Below are positions 9,434-19,002 of a stretch of 64,000 bases of DNA, in pieces. The DNA is from Sphingomonas azotifigens NBRC 15497 (GTDB taxonomy: Bacteria > Pseudomonadota > Alphaproteobacteria > Sphingomonadales > Sphingomonadaceae): positions 1 through 64,000 of the forward strand of contig NZ_BCTR01000039.1 of assembly GCF_002091475.1 (NCBI RefSeq). Direction: 5' to 3'. The stretch's first letter is position 1; every line of letters begins with the position of its first letter. The notes beneath the pieces were generated by a model. It ran no database searches, had not been told where the DNA came from, and saw only the letters and a program-made list of their open reading frames with translations. The position numbers and the translations under genes were made by a program.

Positions 9434-9477
9434 CGGCTTGTACCTTGTTCCATTGTTCGGGGGCGGCGGCGCGGGCG

Positions 9478-10590
9478 CTAGCGGCCGAGCATCCCTGCAT
9501 AGATGCCGCTGATCTGGCGGTGCATGCGCTGCATGCCGAACCGATCGGAGACGGTATCCGCCAGTCGCTGGCGGAACGCCGGCAGTTGCGGCCCCAGCGC
9601 CGCGATCGCGCGGGCGGCGGCGCAAAAGGCTTGCGCGTCCGCGGCCAGCCACCCCGTCTGCCCGGGATCGATCATCTCGACGATGCCGCCTGCCGGAAAA
9701 CCGACTACCGGCAGCCCCAGGCCCATTGCCTCCATCACCGAACGGGGCAGGGGATCGGGGGTGTCGGAGGGGACGAGCACGGCATCCAGGCCTCCATAGA
9801 TCGCCGGCAAGCTGTCGAACCTGCCCTCGAACGCCACGGCATCTTCCAGGCCGAGCCGCATCACGGTTCGTTGCAGCCCTTCCTGATAGTTTCGGTCTTC
9901 CGCCGCCGCCTCGCCGCGAATGCGGAATACGACGTCCAGGCCCGCCGCGCGCGCCGCATGCAGCCATTCGAGCGCGACATGGTGGCCCTTGAAGGGGTGG
10001 ATGCGGCCGCAGATTCCCACCACCAGCCGGCCATCCGGGGTGCGGGGCGGCAGCTGCGTGATTCCCGGCTCGACCGCGTTGAACACGACCGAGACCTTGT
10101 CCGGCAGGTGCTGGTCCGGCCAGCAGGCGCGGCTCACCACGATCATCCGATCCGCGGCGCGGGCGAGGCCTTTCCAGACCATCCGCTCGGTGCGACGTAG
10201 GGCGATATCATGCAAATGTACGACGGTCGGCGCCCCGCCGATCCGGCGCGCCAGCGCGGCGATGCAATGCGCCTTCATGCCATTGCTGTGCACCAGATCG
10301 ACTCCAGTCTCCCGCACAAGGGCGTTGAGCCCGTGGGCGGCGCGCAGCCAGTCACTCGCCGCCGCCCCGACTCCGGCGGGCCGGATCGGCCGACGAAGCG
10401 CCGCCACCTCGCCGAAATCGAGCACCTGGAACGGGATGCCCTCGCGCGCCGCCTGTTCGGAGAGCGGACCCGCCGCCGGGACGATCAGCAGCGGGGTCAC
10501 GTCCGGATTGCGCATCACGTCGAACAGGCAGCGTTCGGCGCCGCCCTTGAACGTCGGGACGGGCGCCAGAAAGGCAACATTGTGCGCCAT
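9478..10590 (-). CDS. GT4-family glycosyltransferase
   Basis: A second GT-B glycosyltransferase of the exopolysaccharide locus (370 residues). It starts at the ATG at 10590 (MAHNVAFLAPVPTFKGGAER), only 4 bases downstream of the stop of the epimerase gene, which indicates translational coupling. Seen motifs: a glycine-rich N-terminal loop, GRIHPFKGHHVALEWL in the donor-binding half, and DTPDPLPRSVMEAMGLGLP, the GT4 E-x7-E motif. Its acceptor and donor cannot be read from the sequence. Given ugd and a UDP-glucuronate epimerase-like gene in the same locus, a uronic acid donor is possible for one of the two transferases. Confidence 0.9.
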   Translation of the reverse strand: MAHNVAFLAPVPTFKGGAERCLFDVMRNPDVTPLLIVPAAGPLSEQAAREGIPFQVLDFGEVAALRRPIRPAGVGAAASDWLRAAHGLNALVRETGVDLVHSNGMKAHCIAALARRIGGAPTVVHLHDIALRRTERMVWKGLARAADRMIVVSRACWPDQHLPDKVSVVFNAVEPGITQLPPRTPDGRLVVGICGRIHPFKGHHVALEWLHAARAAGLDVVFRIRGEAAAEDRNYQEGLQRTVMRLGLEDAVAFEGRFDSLPAIYGGLDAVLVPSDTPDPLPRSVMEAMGLGLPVVGFPAGGIVEMIDPGQTGWLAADAQAFCAAARAIAALGPQLPAFRQRLADTVSDRFGMQRMHRQISGIYAGMLGR

Positions 10591-10594
10591 TGCC

Positions 10595-11608
10595 CTAAAC
10601 CCCGTAATGTGCGCGGTACCATTCGACGAACTTCGCGACGCCTTCGCGGACCCCGGTCTGAGGCTTGTAGCCGGTGAGCGTACGGAGCAATTCGGCGTCC
10701 GCCCAGGTCGCGGGCACGTCACCTGCCTGCATCGGCAGCAGGTTCCGCTGCGCCGGCTTGCCGGTGGCTTCCTCGATCGCAGCGATGAACTCGGTCAGCT
10801 GCACTGCATCCGAATTGCCGATATTGACGATCCGCCAGGGCGCGACCGGAGAAAGGCTGTCGCCGGCTGGTATGGCGTCCGCCGTTGCCGGGCGGACCGG
10901 AGGCACGGCGATGAGCAGGTAGATGGCCTCTACGAGATCCTCCACATAGGTGAAGTCCCGTTTCATGTCGCCATGGTTGTACACGTCGATCGGGCGGCCT
11001 TCGAGAATGGCCTTGGTGAACTTGAACAGCGCCATGTCCGGCCGACCCCAAGGGCCGTAGACGGTGAAGAAGCGGAACATCGTGATCGGCAGGTCGAACA
11101 GGTGCGCATAGCTGTGCGCCATGTTCTCGGTCGCCTTCTTGGTCGCCGCGTAGAATGACATCTGATGATCCGCCTTGTCCGTTTCGCGATACGGCATCTC
11201 GGTATTGGCGCCGAAGGCCGACGACGTGGAGGCAAGCAGCAGGTGTTGCGGCGGATGGGCACGCGCCGCTTCCAGCAACTCGAAGGTGCCGACGATATTG
11301 CTGTCGAGATAGGACCGGGGATTTTCGATGGAATAGCGTACCCCGGCCTGGGCGGCGAGATGGATCACCACCTCGGGCGCTTCTTCCTCGAACAGCGCAG
11401 CCAGCAGGCCCGGCGTCTCGACATAGCCCTTGATCGAGCGGAAATGGTTGGACCGGGAGAGATTCTCCAGCCTCCGCTCCTTGAGGGCGACGTCATAATA
11501 GTCCGTCATCGCATCCAGGCCGACGACGCGATATCCTTCCGCCAGCAAGCGGGCGCACACGAAGGAGCCGATGAAGCCGGCGGATCCAGTAACCAACGCG
11601 GTACGCAT
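10595..11608 (-). CDS. NAD-dependent epimerase, probable UDP-glucuronate 4-epimerase
   Basis: A short-chain-type nucleotide-sugar epimerase (337 residues). The N-terminal NAD motif is VTGSAGFIGS, the active-site tyrosine and lysine are in FYAATKKATE, and the stretch VYGPWGRPDMALFKF followed by MKRDFTYVEDLV is characteristic of UDP-glucuronate 4-epimerases (UDP-GlcA to UDP-GalA). The ATG at 11608 is preceded by AAGGAGA at good spacing. It is the first gene of a minus-strand operon with two glycosyltransferases. Together with ugd it gives a plausible UDP-Glc, UDP-GlcA, UDP-GalA series for the exopolysaccharide. A UDP-GlcNAc/GalNAc-type epimerase is less likely but not excluded without assay. 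Confidence 0.88.
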   Translation of the reverse strand: MRTALVTGSAGFIGSFVCARLLAEGYRVVGLDAMTDYYDVALKERRLENLSRSNHFRSIKGYVETPGLLAALFEEEAPEVVIHLAAQAGVRYSIENPRSYLDSNIVGTFELLEAARAHPPQHLLLASTSSAFGANTEMPYRETDKADHQMSFYAATKKATENMAHSYAHLFDLPITMFRFFTVYGPWGRPDMALFKFTKAILEGRPIDVYNHGDMKRDFTYVEDLVEAIYLLIAVPPVRPATADAIPAGDSLSPVAPWRIVNIGNSDAVQLTEFIAAIEEATGKPAQRNLLPMQAGDVPATWADAELLRTLTGYKPQTGVREGVAKFVEWYRAHYGV

Positions 11609-12331
11609 GCTTTCTCCTTGTTTGGTTGTCTCATCCTGCCTGCGGGCGTTCAGGCCGCCGCTCGGCATGGGAGGCGCGCTGGCAGCGGCGCGCGGGTGGA
11701 TGCCTTCCCCTCTCGTCCACCGGGAAGCTTCTTCATTGCCCGCCCATCCCGCGATCTTCTTGGGCACCGCGCGTCGGAGTCTCGCCCCGATCCGTAGATG
11801 AAGCAGATGAGCAGCATATTGCGATATCCAGAAGTCGACTGACCAGACGTTCCCGAACAGGCCTTCGTTCGATGATATATGCGTGCTGCCGTGCCCATAC
11901 TTGGCCCGGGTGGCAAGCGCATTTTAAGTTAGACGAGAATAAACCTCAGTTAACACGGCTTAGTTTCAGCCGGTAACCGGAAGGTTTGACTTGTTCTAAC
12001 TTGAGATTTTCTCTCGGGTCGGTAAAGATATTTGTGGGGCGTGCGCAATGTGACTCGCACTGGCTGCACCTTCTCCGGAGTTGGAGCCTCCGGAAAACTC
12101 GGCGGGTGTGTGGATGCTCGCAGGTTTGCACGGTGATTTTCAAACGGCTTGTCAGGATTGATGCGTCGGTTTTTGCGTGATTGAAGCTCGGGATGCGGAC
12201 TCGGGAGAGCCGAGGCCGGATGGCTGGATTTGCGTGACGAGCGAGGCACTGCAGGGTTGCCGGCCTGGATCGCCACCCTTGCCTCGCCGGTCGCGTGCGC
12301 GCACAAGCACGTGCCAGGGAGCACGATAACG
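11609..12331. other. long intergenic region between divergent units
   Basis: About 720 bases separate the exopolysaccharide epimerase operon (minus) from the first sigma/anti-sigma module (plus). The half near the epimerase is GC-rich, while 11900-12190 is relatively AT-rich, as expected for promoters. A perfect 7-bp inverted repeat (TCCGGAG, 12074-12080, with CTCCGGA, 12088-12094) is present and lacks a T run. I found no convincing gene, RNA or repeat element here. Confidence 0.35.
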
Positions 12332-12874
12332 ATGCGGCCGGACAGGAAGAGGGGAGTGCAGGGCGAACGCGGCGCGTTGCTGGATCAGCTCGCGCGCCGC
12401 TATGCGCGGCCGTTGGCGCGCTTTTTCGAGCGCCGCGTCGCCGCCCGCGACGACGTGCCCGACCTGGTGCAGGACGTCTTCCTCAAGCTCAGCCGGATGC
12501 CCGATCCGAGCGTGATCGACCAGCCCGATCGCTTCCTGTTCGTCACCGCTGCCAATGCCCTGAAGGATCGCGCCCGTCGTGAGGCGGCGCGGGGTGGCGC
12601 CGTCCATGAAAGCTGGGACGACGAGGTGCACCCGGGTTCGGATTTTACCGCCCAGCGCGTCTTGGAGGGTAGGCAGGCGGTGCTTCGGCTGCGCGATGCC
12701 TTGCTCGAACTGCCCGAGCGGACCCGCGACATCTTCGTGCTGCGGGTGCTGGAGGGGTTGAAGATCGGTGATATCGCCCGGCTGGTCGGCATCTCGACCC
12801 GGGCGACGGAGAAACATGTGGCGCGTGCGATGGCGCATGTGACCGCGGCACTGGAGGCGTGGCGTGACGACTGA
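12332..12874 (+). CDS. ECF sigma factor, FecI-like
   Basis: An extracytoplasmic-function sigma factor (180 residues) expected to drive transcription of the adjacent receptor operon when released by the FecR-like protein. Region 2 is visible as DLVQDVFLKLSRMPDP and DRFLFVTAANALKDRARR, and region 4 as LPERTRDIFVLRVLEGLKIGDIARLVGISTRATEKHVARAM, a clear helix-turn-helix read here in pieces. The ATG at 12332 gives the normal family length; the ribosome site is weak (GGGAGC). The gene overlaps the next one by 11 bases, the standard FecI-FecR arrangement. Confidence 0.92.
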   Translation: MRPDRKRGVQGERGALLDQLARRYARPLARFFERRVAARDDVPDLVQDVFLKLSRMPDPSVIDQPDRFLFVTAANALKDRARREAARGGAVHESWDDEVHPGSDFTAQRVLEGRQAVLRLRDALLELPERTRDIFVLRVLEGLKIGDIARLVGISTRATEKHVARAMAHVTAALEAWRDD

Positions 12875-13856
12875 CTCTACCGCCACGGCGGCGATCGCAA
12901 CCGAGGCGGCGCGGTGGCACGAGCGGCTGGCGCACAACCCCGACGCCGCGCCGCCCGAGGCGTTCGAGCGCTGGCGGGCGGCGGACCCGGCGCATGCCGA
13001 GGCTTTCGCGCAGGTCGACGCTGTGCATGCCTGCGCGCGTGCGCTCGCCACGCATCCCGAACTGCTGGCACTGCGGCAGGCGACGGCGACGCGCGTCGCG
13101 GTGCATCGCGCGCGATCGGCGGTGCGCAAGCAGCGGACAGGCGCTGCGCTCGCCGCGCTGGCATTGGTCGCGCTGCCGCTCGCCGGCTGGTATGCCGCCG
13201 AGCATCGCACGCCCGCGTCGGCTCTTGCGAGCAGCGAGAGCAGGCTGTTCAGCACCGGCGTTGGCCAGCGGCTGTCGATGATGCTGGATGACGGCTCGCG
13301 GCTGACGCTCAACACCGCTACCGCGGTGCGCGTCGCCTACACCCCGTCCGAGCGCCATTTGATCCTGGAACGCGGCCAGGCCTGGTTCGAGGTTGCCAAG
13401 GGGCAGCCACGGCCTTTCCGCGTCACTGCCGGCGCGCATGATGTTGTGGCCCACGGCACTGCCTTCGACGTGCGGCTGGATGCCGATCGCACCACCGTGC
13501 TGCTGGTCGAGGGCAAGGTGACCGTCGGCGCGGTGGCGATGGTCCCGAACGACCTGCTGGTCGCGCGCGGCGACCGCATGACGCTGCGCCATGGCGGCGA
13601 TGCCCGCCAGATCGAGGCGTGGCGGGAGGGGTTGGTGGTGTTCGCCGACACCCCGCTTGCCGAGGCCGTGGCCGAGCTCAACCGCTATGCCCCGCACGCG
13701 CTGCTGGTGAAGGATGCCCGTGCGGGCGCGCTGCGAATCAGCGGCGCCTTCCGCACCGGCGAGAGCGCGACCTTCGCCGAGGCGTTGGAGACCAGCTTCC
13801 CGGTGCAGGCGGTGACGCGCAGCGATGGCACGATCGAGCTTTCCAGCCGCCGCTGA
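12864..13856 (+). CDS. FecR-like anti-sigma factor / signal transducer
   Basis: An inner-membrane regulator that carries the signal from the receptor's N-terminal domain to the sigma factor. It starts with GTG inside the sigma gene (11-base overlap). The N-terminal cytoplasmic anti-sigma part includes the FERWRAADPAHAEAFAQV helix. One transmembrane helix follows near residues 95-112, then a periplasmic FecR domain (GQRLSMMLDDGSRLTLNTAT, LERGQAWFEVAKGQPRPF, GTAFDVR). The C-terminal part resembles the STN-like partner domain (LAEAVAELNRYAPHALLV). At 330 residues it is typical. It precedes a TonB-dependent receptor that carries an STN domain, which completes the signalling chain. Confidence 0.92.
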   Translation: MTTDSTATAAIATEAARWHERLAHNPDAAPPEAFERWRAADPAHAEAFAQVDAVHACARALATHPELLALRQATATRVAVHRARSAVRKQRTGAALAALALVALPLAGWYAAEHRTPASALASSESRLFSTGVGQRLSMMLDDGSRLTLNTATAVRVAYTPSERHLILERGQAWFEVAKGQPRPFRVTAGAHDVVAHGTAFDVRLDADRTTVLLVEGKVTVGAVAMVPNDLLVARGDRMTLRHGGDARQIEAWREGLVVFADTPLAEAVAELNRYAPHALLVKDARAGALRISGAFRTGESATFAEALETSFPVQAVTRSDGTIELSSRR

Positions 13857-13960
13857 GACTTTTTCGCTGGGGCAGGTTCGGGTTTTCGGATCGGCTGCGT
13901 CATGGCGGGTAGAAGCGCTGCACCAGACGGCGCCTCGTGAACCGTTTTGGGAGGATCCTG

Positions 13961-16642
13961 ATGCCCCGCACCTTTTCCACGCTCGTCCGCAGCCTGGCGC
14001 TCGCCGGCGTTGCCGCCTGCGCCCTCACGCCCGCGCTTGCCGCGCCCGAACCCACCGTCAACCTCGCGATCGGCAGCCGCGATCTCGGCGCCGCGCTTAC
14101 CGAATTCGCCCGCCAGAGCGGCCGCCAGATCCTGTTCGCGCCCGACCTCGTCCGCGGCAAGCGCGCGCCCGAGCTGCGCGGCCGCTACGGCGTCGATCGC
14201 GCGCTGGCGATGCTGCTCGCCGGCAGCGGCCTGCGCTACCGCACCACCGCCAGCGGCACCTTCGTCGTCGAAGGCGGCGGCACCGAGGGGGCGGCGGCAG
14301 CACCCGCCGCGCGGGCCAGGCAAGCGCAGGTCGCTGCGGCGGGTCCGCAGGATGAGCCTGCCGCCAACGATGTCGAAATCGTCGTGACCGGCACCGCCGG
14401 CGCGGGCACGCGGCGCCAGGATGCGTCCTTCGCGGTCACCACGATCAACGATGCCGCGATCGCGCGGCTGGCACCCGCGAGCACCGCAGAAGTGCTGCGC
14501 GTCGTGCCGGGCATCAGCGTGGAGAGTTCGGGCGGCAAGAACGGCGCCAATATCTTCGTGCGCGGCTATCCTTCGGGCGGCGACGCCGAATATGTGACGA
14601 TCCAGTCCGAAGGCGTGCCGATCTTCTCGCCGCCGACGCTTTCCTTTCTCGAAAACTCGCAGCTGATCCGCATCGACTCGACCCTCAAGCGGGTGGAAGC
14701 CGTGCGCGGCGGCACCGGCGCGCTGTTTTCCTCGGGCCAGCCGGGCCTGACGATCAACTTCGTCCAGCGCGAGGGCGGGTCGACGCCGGACAATCTGCTC
14801 AAGCTCGGCGTGGCCAGCTATGGCGATGTGCGCGCCGACGGCTATCTCTCCGGGCCGATCGGCGCGGGCACGACCTATATGGTCGGCGGCTATTATTCGG
14901 CGGGCAACGGGGTGCGCGATCCGCATTTCACCGCCGAGAAGGGCGGGCAGATCACCGCAAACGTTCGGCATGATTTCGACAATGGCTCGGTGCTGGTGTT
15001 CGGCCGCTATCTCAACGATCGCGGCCAGTGGCTGCTGCCGATCCCGGTGGTGCAGAACGGCAAGAAGATCAGCCAGTACGGCAATTTCGATGCCGGCAGC
15101 GGCACGCTGGCGGGCGGCGAGACCCGGCTGGGCGTGCTCAACGACGGCACCCGCGTGGACCTGGCCGACGGGCGCGGGGCGGACGTGGTCAATCTCGGCG
15201 GCAATTTCGAATATCGGCTGGGCGACGGCTTCAAGCTGCGCGATCGCCTGAGCTGGCTGAAGGGCGATGCCAACACCACCGGCCTCGTCCCCGGCGGCAC
15301 CCCGCCGCAGAGCGCCTCGGCCTATGCGGCGAGCAAGGGCGGCACGATCGGCAGCCTCAGCTTCGTCAATGGCGGCCAGGCGGTGCCCGGCACCACCCAG
15401 GTGGTCGAGGCCGGGCTGTGGCGGGTGCAGAAGCGCATCGAGAATTTCTCCAACGATCTCGCGCTCGAATGGAAGAAGGGCGGCAACACGTTCACGGCAG
15501 GCGTCTATTATGCCGCCTATTCCTCGCGCGACCTGTGGAACCTCGGCAACAGCCAACTCCTCACCGCCGAGCCCAATGCACGACGCCTCAACCTGACGCT
15601 GGCCGATGGCCGCATCGTTACCCGCAACGGCTTCAGCAGCGGCTCCACCTTCAACGTCAACGCCGATTATGACGGCAAGGATGCGGCGGTCTATGCGGTC
15701 GACGAGCTGCAGGTAAACGACCAGCTCCGCCTCGATGCGGGCCTGCGCTACCAGCACCATTCGGTCGACGGCACGCTGGAGAATAACGGCACCGCGCCGG
15801 CCGGCGGGCTCGATGGCAATCCGAACACCCTCTACGACAATAACGACGCGGTGCTGAACGGCACCTTTTCGACGATCCGCTATCGCGGCGAGAAATGGTC
15901 GTGGACGGCGGGTGCCAATTACGACTTCACTCGCGCGATCGGCCTGTTCCTGCGCTACAGCCGCGGCAACAGCTTCCCCTTCTTCGACAATCTGCGCGAC
16001 GGCATCACCGTGGCGCCGCGCGTCGATACCTATGAGGGCGGGCTGAAGGTCTCGACCGATCTGGCGAGCGCCTATCTCACCGTGTTCCACAACGACTTCA
16101 ACGGCCTGGCCACCACGGTGATCACCAGCGGCGCGCCGATCGCCTCGATCGGCGGGGCGCGCGCGACCGGCGTCGAGCTGGAAGGCGAGCTGCGGCCGGT
16201 GCGCAACTTCACCATCGGCTTTTCGGGCACGTACCTCGACAGCAAGTATCGCGACTTCTTCACCGACAATGGCCGCACCAACCTCACCGGCAACCGGGTG
16301 CAGCGCCAGCCCAAATGGCAGTGGCGCGTCTCGCCGGCCTATTCGGTGGCGTTCGGGTCCGAGAGCAAGGCGACGCTGTTCACCTCGGTCACCTATATCG
16401 GCGACCGCTTCTCCGACGTGCAGAACGCCCAGCTACTGCCCAACTATTACAAATGGGACGCGGGGCTGACCGTCGACGTCACCAAGCGGATCACGCTGCA
16501 GGCCTCGGTCGACAACATCACCAACACGATCGGGCTGACCGAGGGCAATCCGCGCACCATCGGATCGCAGGGTAGCGGGGTGATCCTCGCGCGGCCGATC
16601 CTCGGCAGGTCGGCGCTGTTCAGCGCGTCCTACCACTTCTGA
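13961..16642 (+). CDS. TonB-dependent receptor with STN signalling domain
   Basis: An outer-membrane active transporter (893 residues). The ATG at 13961 is preceded by GGGAGG at 6-7 bases and starts a signal peptide (MPRTFSTLVRSLALAGVAA) cut after PALAA. Residues of about 33-105 form an STN domain (VNLAIGSRDLGAALTEFAR and a repeat unit). The plug follows (EIVVTGTAGAG, then SVRG-like NIFVRGYPSGGDAEY), and then a 22-strand barrel ending in the outer-membrane signature FSASYHF. The preceding sigma and FecR genes indicate surface signalling. The following gene is a trehalase, so the cargo may be trehalose or a trehalose-containing glycan rather than a siderophore; this is inference from neighbourhood. 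Confidence 0.92.
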   Translation: MPRTFSTLVRSLALAGVAACALTPALAAPEPTVNLAIGSRDLGAALTEFARQSGRQILFAPDLVRGKRAPELRGRYGVDRALAMLLAGSGLRYRTTASGTFVVEGGGTEGAAAAPAARARQAQVAAAGPQDEPAANDVEIVVTGTAGAGTRRQDASFAVTTINDAAIARLAPASTAEVLRVVPGISVESSGGKNGANIFVRGYPSGGDAEYVTIQSEGVPIFSPPTLSFLENSQLIRIDSTLKRVEAVRGGTGALFSSGQPGLTINFVQREGGSTPDNLLKLGVASYGDVRADGYLSGPIGAGTTYMVGGYYSAGNGVRDPHFTAEKGGQITANVRHDFDNGSVLVFGRYLNDRGQWLLPIPVVQNGKKISQYGNFDAGSGTLAGGETRLGVLNDGTRVDLADGRGADVVNLGGNFEYRLGDGFKLRDRLSWLKGDANTTGLVPGGTPPQSASAYAASKGGTIGSLSFVNGGQAVPGTTQVVEAGLWRVQKRIENFSNDLALEWKKGGNTFTAGVYYAAYSSRDLWNLGNSQLLTAEPNARRLNLTLADGRIVTRNGFSSGSTFNVNADYDGKDAAVYAVDELQVNDQLRLDAGLRYQHHSVDGTLENNGTAPAGGLDGNPNTLYDNNDAVLNGTFSTIRYRGEKWSWTAGANYDFTRAIGLFLRYSRGNSFPFFDNLRDGITVAPRVDTYEGGLKVSTDLASAYLTVFHNDFNGLATTVITSGAPIASIGGARATGVELEGELRPVRNFTIGFSGTYLDSKYRDFFTDNGRTNLTGNRVQRQPKWQWRVSPAYSVAFGSESKATLFTSVTYIGDRFSDVQNAQLLPNYYKWDAGLTVDVTKRITLQASVDNITNTIGLTEGNPRTIGSQGSGVILARPILGRSALFSASYHF

Positions 16643-16654
16643 ACACCCCCGAGG

Positions 16655-16683
16655 GGCCGGCCGGGCGCAGCGCTCGGCCGGCC
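16655..16683 (+). terminator. GC-rich hairpin between receptor and trehalase genes
   Basis: A perfect 9-bp stem (GGCCGGCCG, 16655-16663, with CGGCCGGCC, 16675-16683) and an 11-base loop. There is no T run after it, so it is more likely a partial terminator or a 3' mRNA stabiliser that lets the receptor be made in excess of the trehalase. Confidence 0.45.
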
Positions 16684-16715
16684 TCGTGCGTTATGCGCCC
16701 GATGAGGAACTCCCG

Positions 16716-18287
16716 ATGATCCGCCGCCTGCTCCCGCTCGCCGCCCTGCTGTGCGTCGCCGCGACCGATCCCGAGCCACAAAGCCCGGCCCAGCTGTTCG
16801 GCCCGCTGTTCGATGCGGTGCAGATGGCGCAGGTGTTTCCCGACGGGAAGACCTTCGTCGACGCGGTGCCCAAGGAGGATCCGGCGGCGATCCTCGCGGC
16901 CTATCGCAAGGCCAGGCCGAAGACGCGCGAGGCGCTGAAGGCGTTCGTCGAGGAACATTTCATCCTGTCGGCAGCGGGCAACGGCGCACCGGCGCCGCAG
17001 GAGAAGCTCCGCCTGCGTGCGCATGTCCAGGCGCTGTGGCCGGTGCTGTCGCGGCCGGCGCTGACGCCCGAGCCGGGCAGCTCGGCACTGTCCCTGCCGG
17101 CGCCCTATGTCGTGCCGGGCGGGCGCTTCCGCGAAATCTATTACTGGGACAGCTATTTCACCATGCTCGGCCTCAAGGTCGACGGCCAGCAGGCGATGGT
17201 CGAGCATATGCTCGACGACTTCGTGAGCCTCGTCCAGCGCTACGGCCATATCCCCAACGGCACCCGCAGCTATTATCTCAGCCGTGCGCAGCCGCCCTTC
17301 TTCGCGCTGATGCTCGACCTGTCGGATGCGCGCGATCCGGCGGTGTTGCGCACCCGGCTGGCGGCGCTGCGCAGCGAATATGGCTATTGGATGCGCGGGG
17401 CGGGCTGCCTCACGGCGGCGCAGCCGGCCTGCGAGCATGTCGTGCGGATGGCCGATGGCAGCCTGCTCAACCGCTATTGGGACGCGCGCGAGACACCCCG
17501 CGACGAGAGCTATCGCGAGGACGTGAACACCGCCAAGGCCGCGGCGGGGCGCCCACTGACGGCCGTGTATCGCGACCTGCGGGCGGGGGCGGAAAGCGGC
17601 TGGGACTATAGCTCGCGCTGGCTCGCCGACGGCAAGACGCTCGCGACCGTGCACACGACCGACATCGTGCCGGTCGACCTCAACAGCCTGCTCTGGGCGA
17701 TGGAACGTGGCATCGCCCAGCGCTGCGCGACGCTGGCGGATGTGGACTGCGCGGCCGACTTCACCCGCCGGGCCGCCCAGCGCCGCAAGGCAATCGACAC
17801 CTATCTGTGGATCGGCGCCGAGCAGCGCTACGCCGATTATGACTGGCGCCTGCAGCAGGCGACCTCGGTGCTCTCGGCCGCGACGCTGTTCCCGCTGTTC
17901 GTCGGTGCGGCGAGCACCGAGCAGGCAAGCGCCGTCGCCGCCACCGTTCGCGCCAAGCTGGTCGCCCCGGGGGGCCTGCGCACCACCGGCAACCGGACGG
18001 GCCAGCAATGGGATACCCCCAATGGCTGGGCGCCGCTGCAATGGGTCGCGATCGACGGGCTTGCCGGCTACGGCGCCCGCGACATCGCCAAGGACATTGC
18101 CGGCCGCTGGCTGACAACCGTCGACCGCGCCTATCGCGCAACGGGCAAGATGCTCGAGAAATATGATGTCGAGGAGCAGGTGCCGGGTGGCGGCGGCGAG
18201 TATCCGCTGCAGGACGGTTTCGGCTGGACCAACGGAGTGACCAGCGCATTGCTCGAGCGCTATCCGGATCTGGCGACAGGACGCTGA
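16716..18287 (+). CDS. treA: periplasmic trehalase (GH37)
   Basis: It hydrolyses trehalose to two glucose molecules in the periplasm (523 residues). The ATG at 16716 is preceded by GAGGAA and gives a short signal peptide (MIRRLLPLAALLCVAA). Both trehalase signatures are present: PGGRFREIYYWDSYFTM near residue 140 and QWDTPNGWAPLQW near residue 430, followed by the conserved C-terminal block EKYDVEEQVPGGGGEYPLQ and DGFGWTNGV. It lies 73 bases downstream of the STN-type receptor gene and is separated from it by a hairpin. The module sigma, FecR, receptor and trehalase looks like a trehalose acquisition locus. The enzymatic call is firm; the exported location rests on the signal peptide. Confidence 0.94.
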   Translation: MIRRLLPLAALLCVAATDPEPQSPAQLFGPLFDAVQMAQVFPDGKTFVDAVPKEDPAAILAAYRKARPKTREALKAFVEEHFILSAAGNGAPAPQEKLRLRAHVQALWPVLSRPALTPEPGSSALSLPAPYVVPGGRFREIYYWDSYFTMLGLKVDGQQAMVEHMLDDFVSLVQRYGHIPNGTRSYYLSRAQPPFFALMLDLSDARDPAVLRTRLAALRSEYGYWMRGAGCLTAAQPACEHVVRMADGSLLNRYWDARETPRDESYREDVNTAKAAAGRPLTAVYRDLRAGAESGWDYSSRWLADGKTLATVHTTDIVPVDLNSLLWAMERGIAQRCATLADVDCAADFTRRAAQRRKAIDTYLWIGAEQRYADYDWRLQQATSVLSAATLFPLFVGAASTEQASAVAATVRAKLVAPGGLRTTGNRTGQQWDTPNGWAPLQWVAIDGLAGYGARDIAKDIAGRWLTTVDRAYRATGKMLEKYDVEEQVPGGGGEYPLQDGFGWTNGVTSALLERYPDLATGR

Positions 18288-18408
18288 ACGCCCGGCGCCA
18301 TCTGCGCCAATCGTTCTCGGCAGCCGGATGTGGAAGATCGTCGAAAATAGTGCGGTCGGCTCGACGGAAGTACGGCGGTGCTGCATCTAGGAGGTGTTAG
18401 GGGAGCCT

Positions 18409-19002
18409 GTGAGTTCGGATCAGCTTGTCGCATGGGTCGGTCGGCACATCCTGCCGCATGAGCGGCAGTTGCGCGTCTGGCTGCGTGCGGCATTTCCGGC
18501 GGTGGACGTGGACGACGTGGTGCAGGAGACCTATTGCCGGATCAGTGGACTCGACCAGTTCGAGCATATCGACGATCCGCGACGTTATTTCTTCCGCGCC
18601 GCGCGCAACGTCGTGCTGGAGCAGATCCGGCGCGAGCGCGTGGTCAGCATTGGCGCCGCGAGCGGCCTTGCCGAGCTGGACAATGCGCCCGATCCTGGCC
18701 AGTCGCCCGAAGAGATCGTCGCCGGTCGCCACCTGATCGCCCGGATCGAGCGGTTGATCGACGCGCTCCCCGATCGCGCGCGTCAGGTGTTCCGGCTCCG
18801 CAAGATCGAAGGCGTCGCACAACGCGACATCGCGCTGCGGCTGCGCATCCCCGAGACCGCCGTCGAGAACGACGTCGCGCGGGGCCTGCTGCGCATCCTC
18901 GACCAGCTGACCGAGGAGGAAAAGGCCGAGCTGCCGATCCGTCGCCGGGCGGCACGGTCAGCCGGGCAGGGCGCGCGGCGCGAAACCGGAGGGCGGCGAT
19001 GA
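18409..19002 (+). CDS. ECF sigma factor, FecI-like
   Basis: The sigma factor of the second receptor module (197 residues). The GTG at 18409 has GGGGAG just upstream; the GTG at 18394 is possible but its ribosome site abuts the codon. Region 2 motifs: VDDVVQETYCRISGLDQFEHI and the PRRYFFRAARNVVLEQIRRE helix. Region 4: LPDRARQVFRLRKIEGV followed by QRDIALRLRIPETAVENDV. The C-terminal tail is Arg-rich (RRRAARSAGQGARRETGGRR). It overlaps the FecR gene by 4 bases (ATGA), so the two are coupled. It is separated from the trehalase gene by 121 bases, enough for its own promoter. Confidence 0.92.
   Translation: MSSDQLVAWVGRHILPHERQLRVWLRAAFPAVDVDDVVQETYCRISGLDQFEHIDDPRRYFFRAARNVVLEQIRRERVVSIGAASGLAELDNAPDPGQSPEEIVAGRHLIARIERLIDALPDRARQVFRLRKIEGVAQRDIALRLRIPETAVENDVARGLLRILDQLTEEEKAELPIRRRAARSAGQGARRETGGRR

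Noticed and set aside
9434..9967. N-terminal extension of the glycosyltransferase at 8180-9433
   Set aside because: The frame stays open, but the peptide is Arg/Gly-rich, without homology, and overlaps the other glycosyltransferase gene; MAPKR at 9433 is the natural start.
13685..16090. Very long open frame antisense to the first TonB receptor
   Set aside because: It is a mirror of the receptor gene's codon bias at high GC; the protein is low-complexity (Ile/Ala/Arg) with no domain. The same applies to long antisense frames over 38921-41272, 34347-36839 and 41139-44027.
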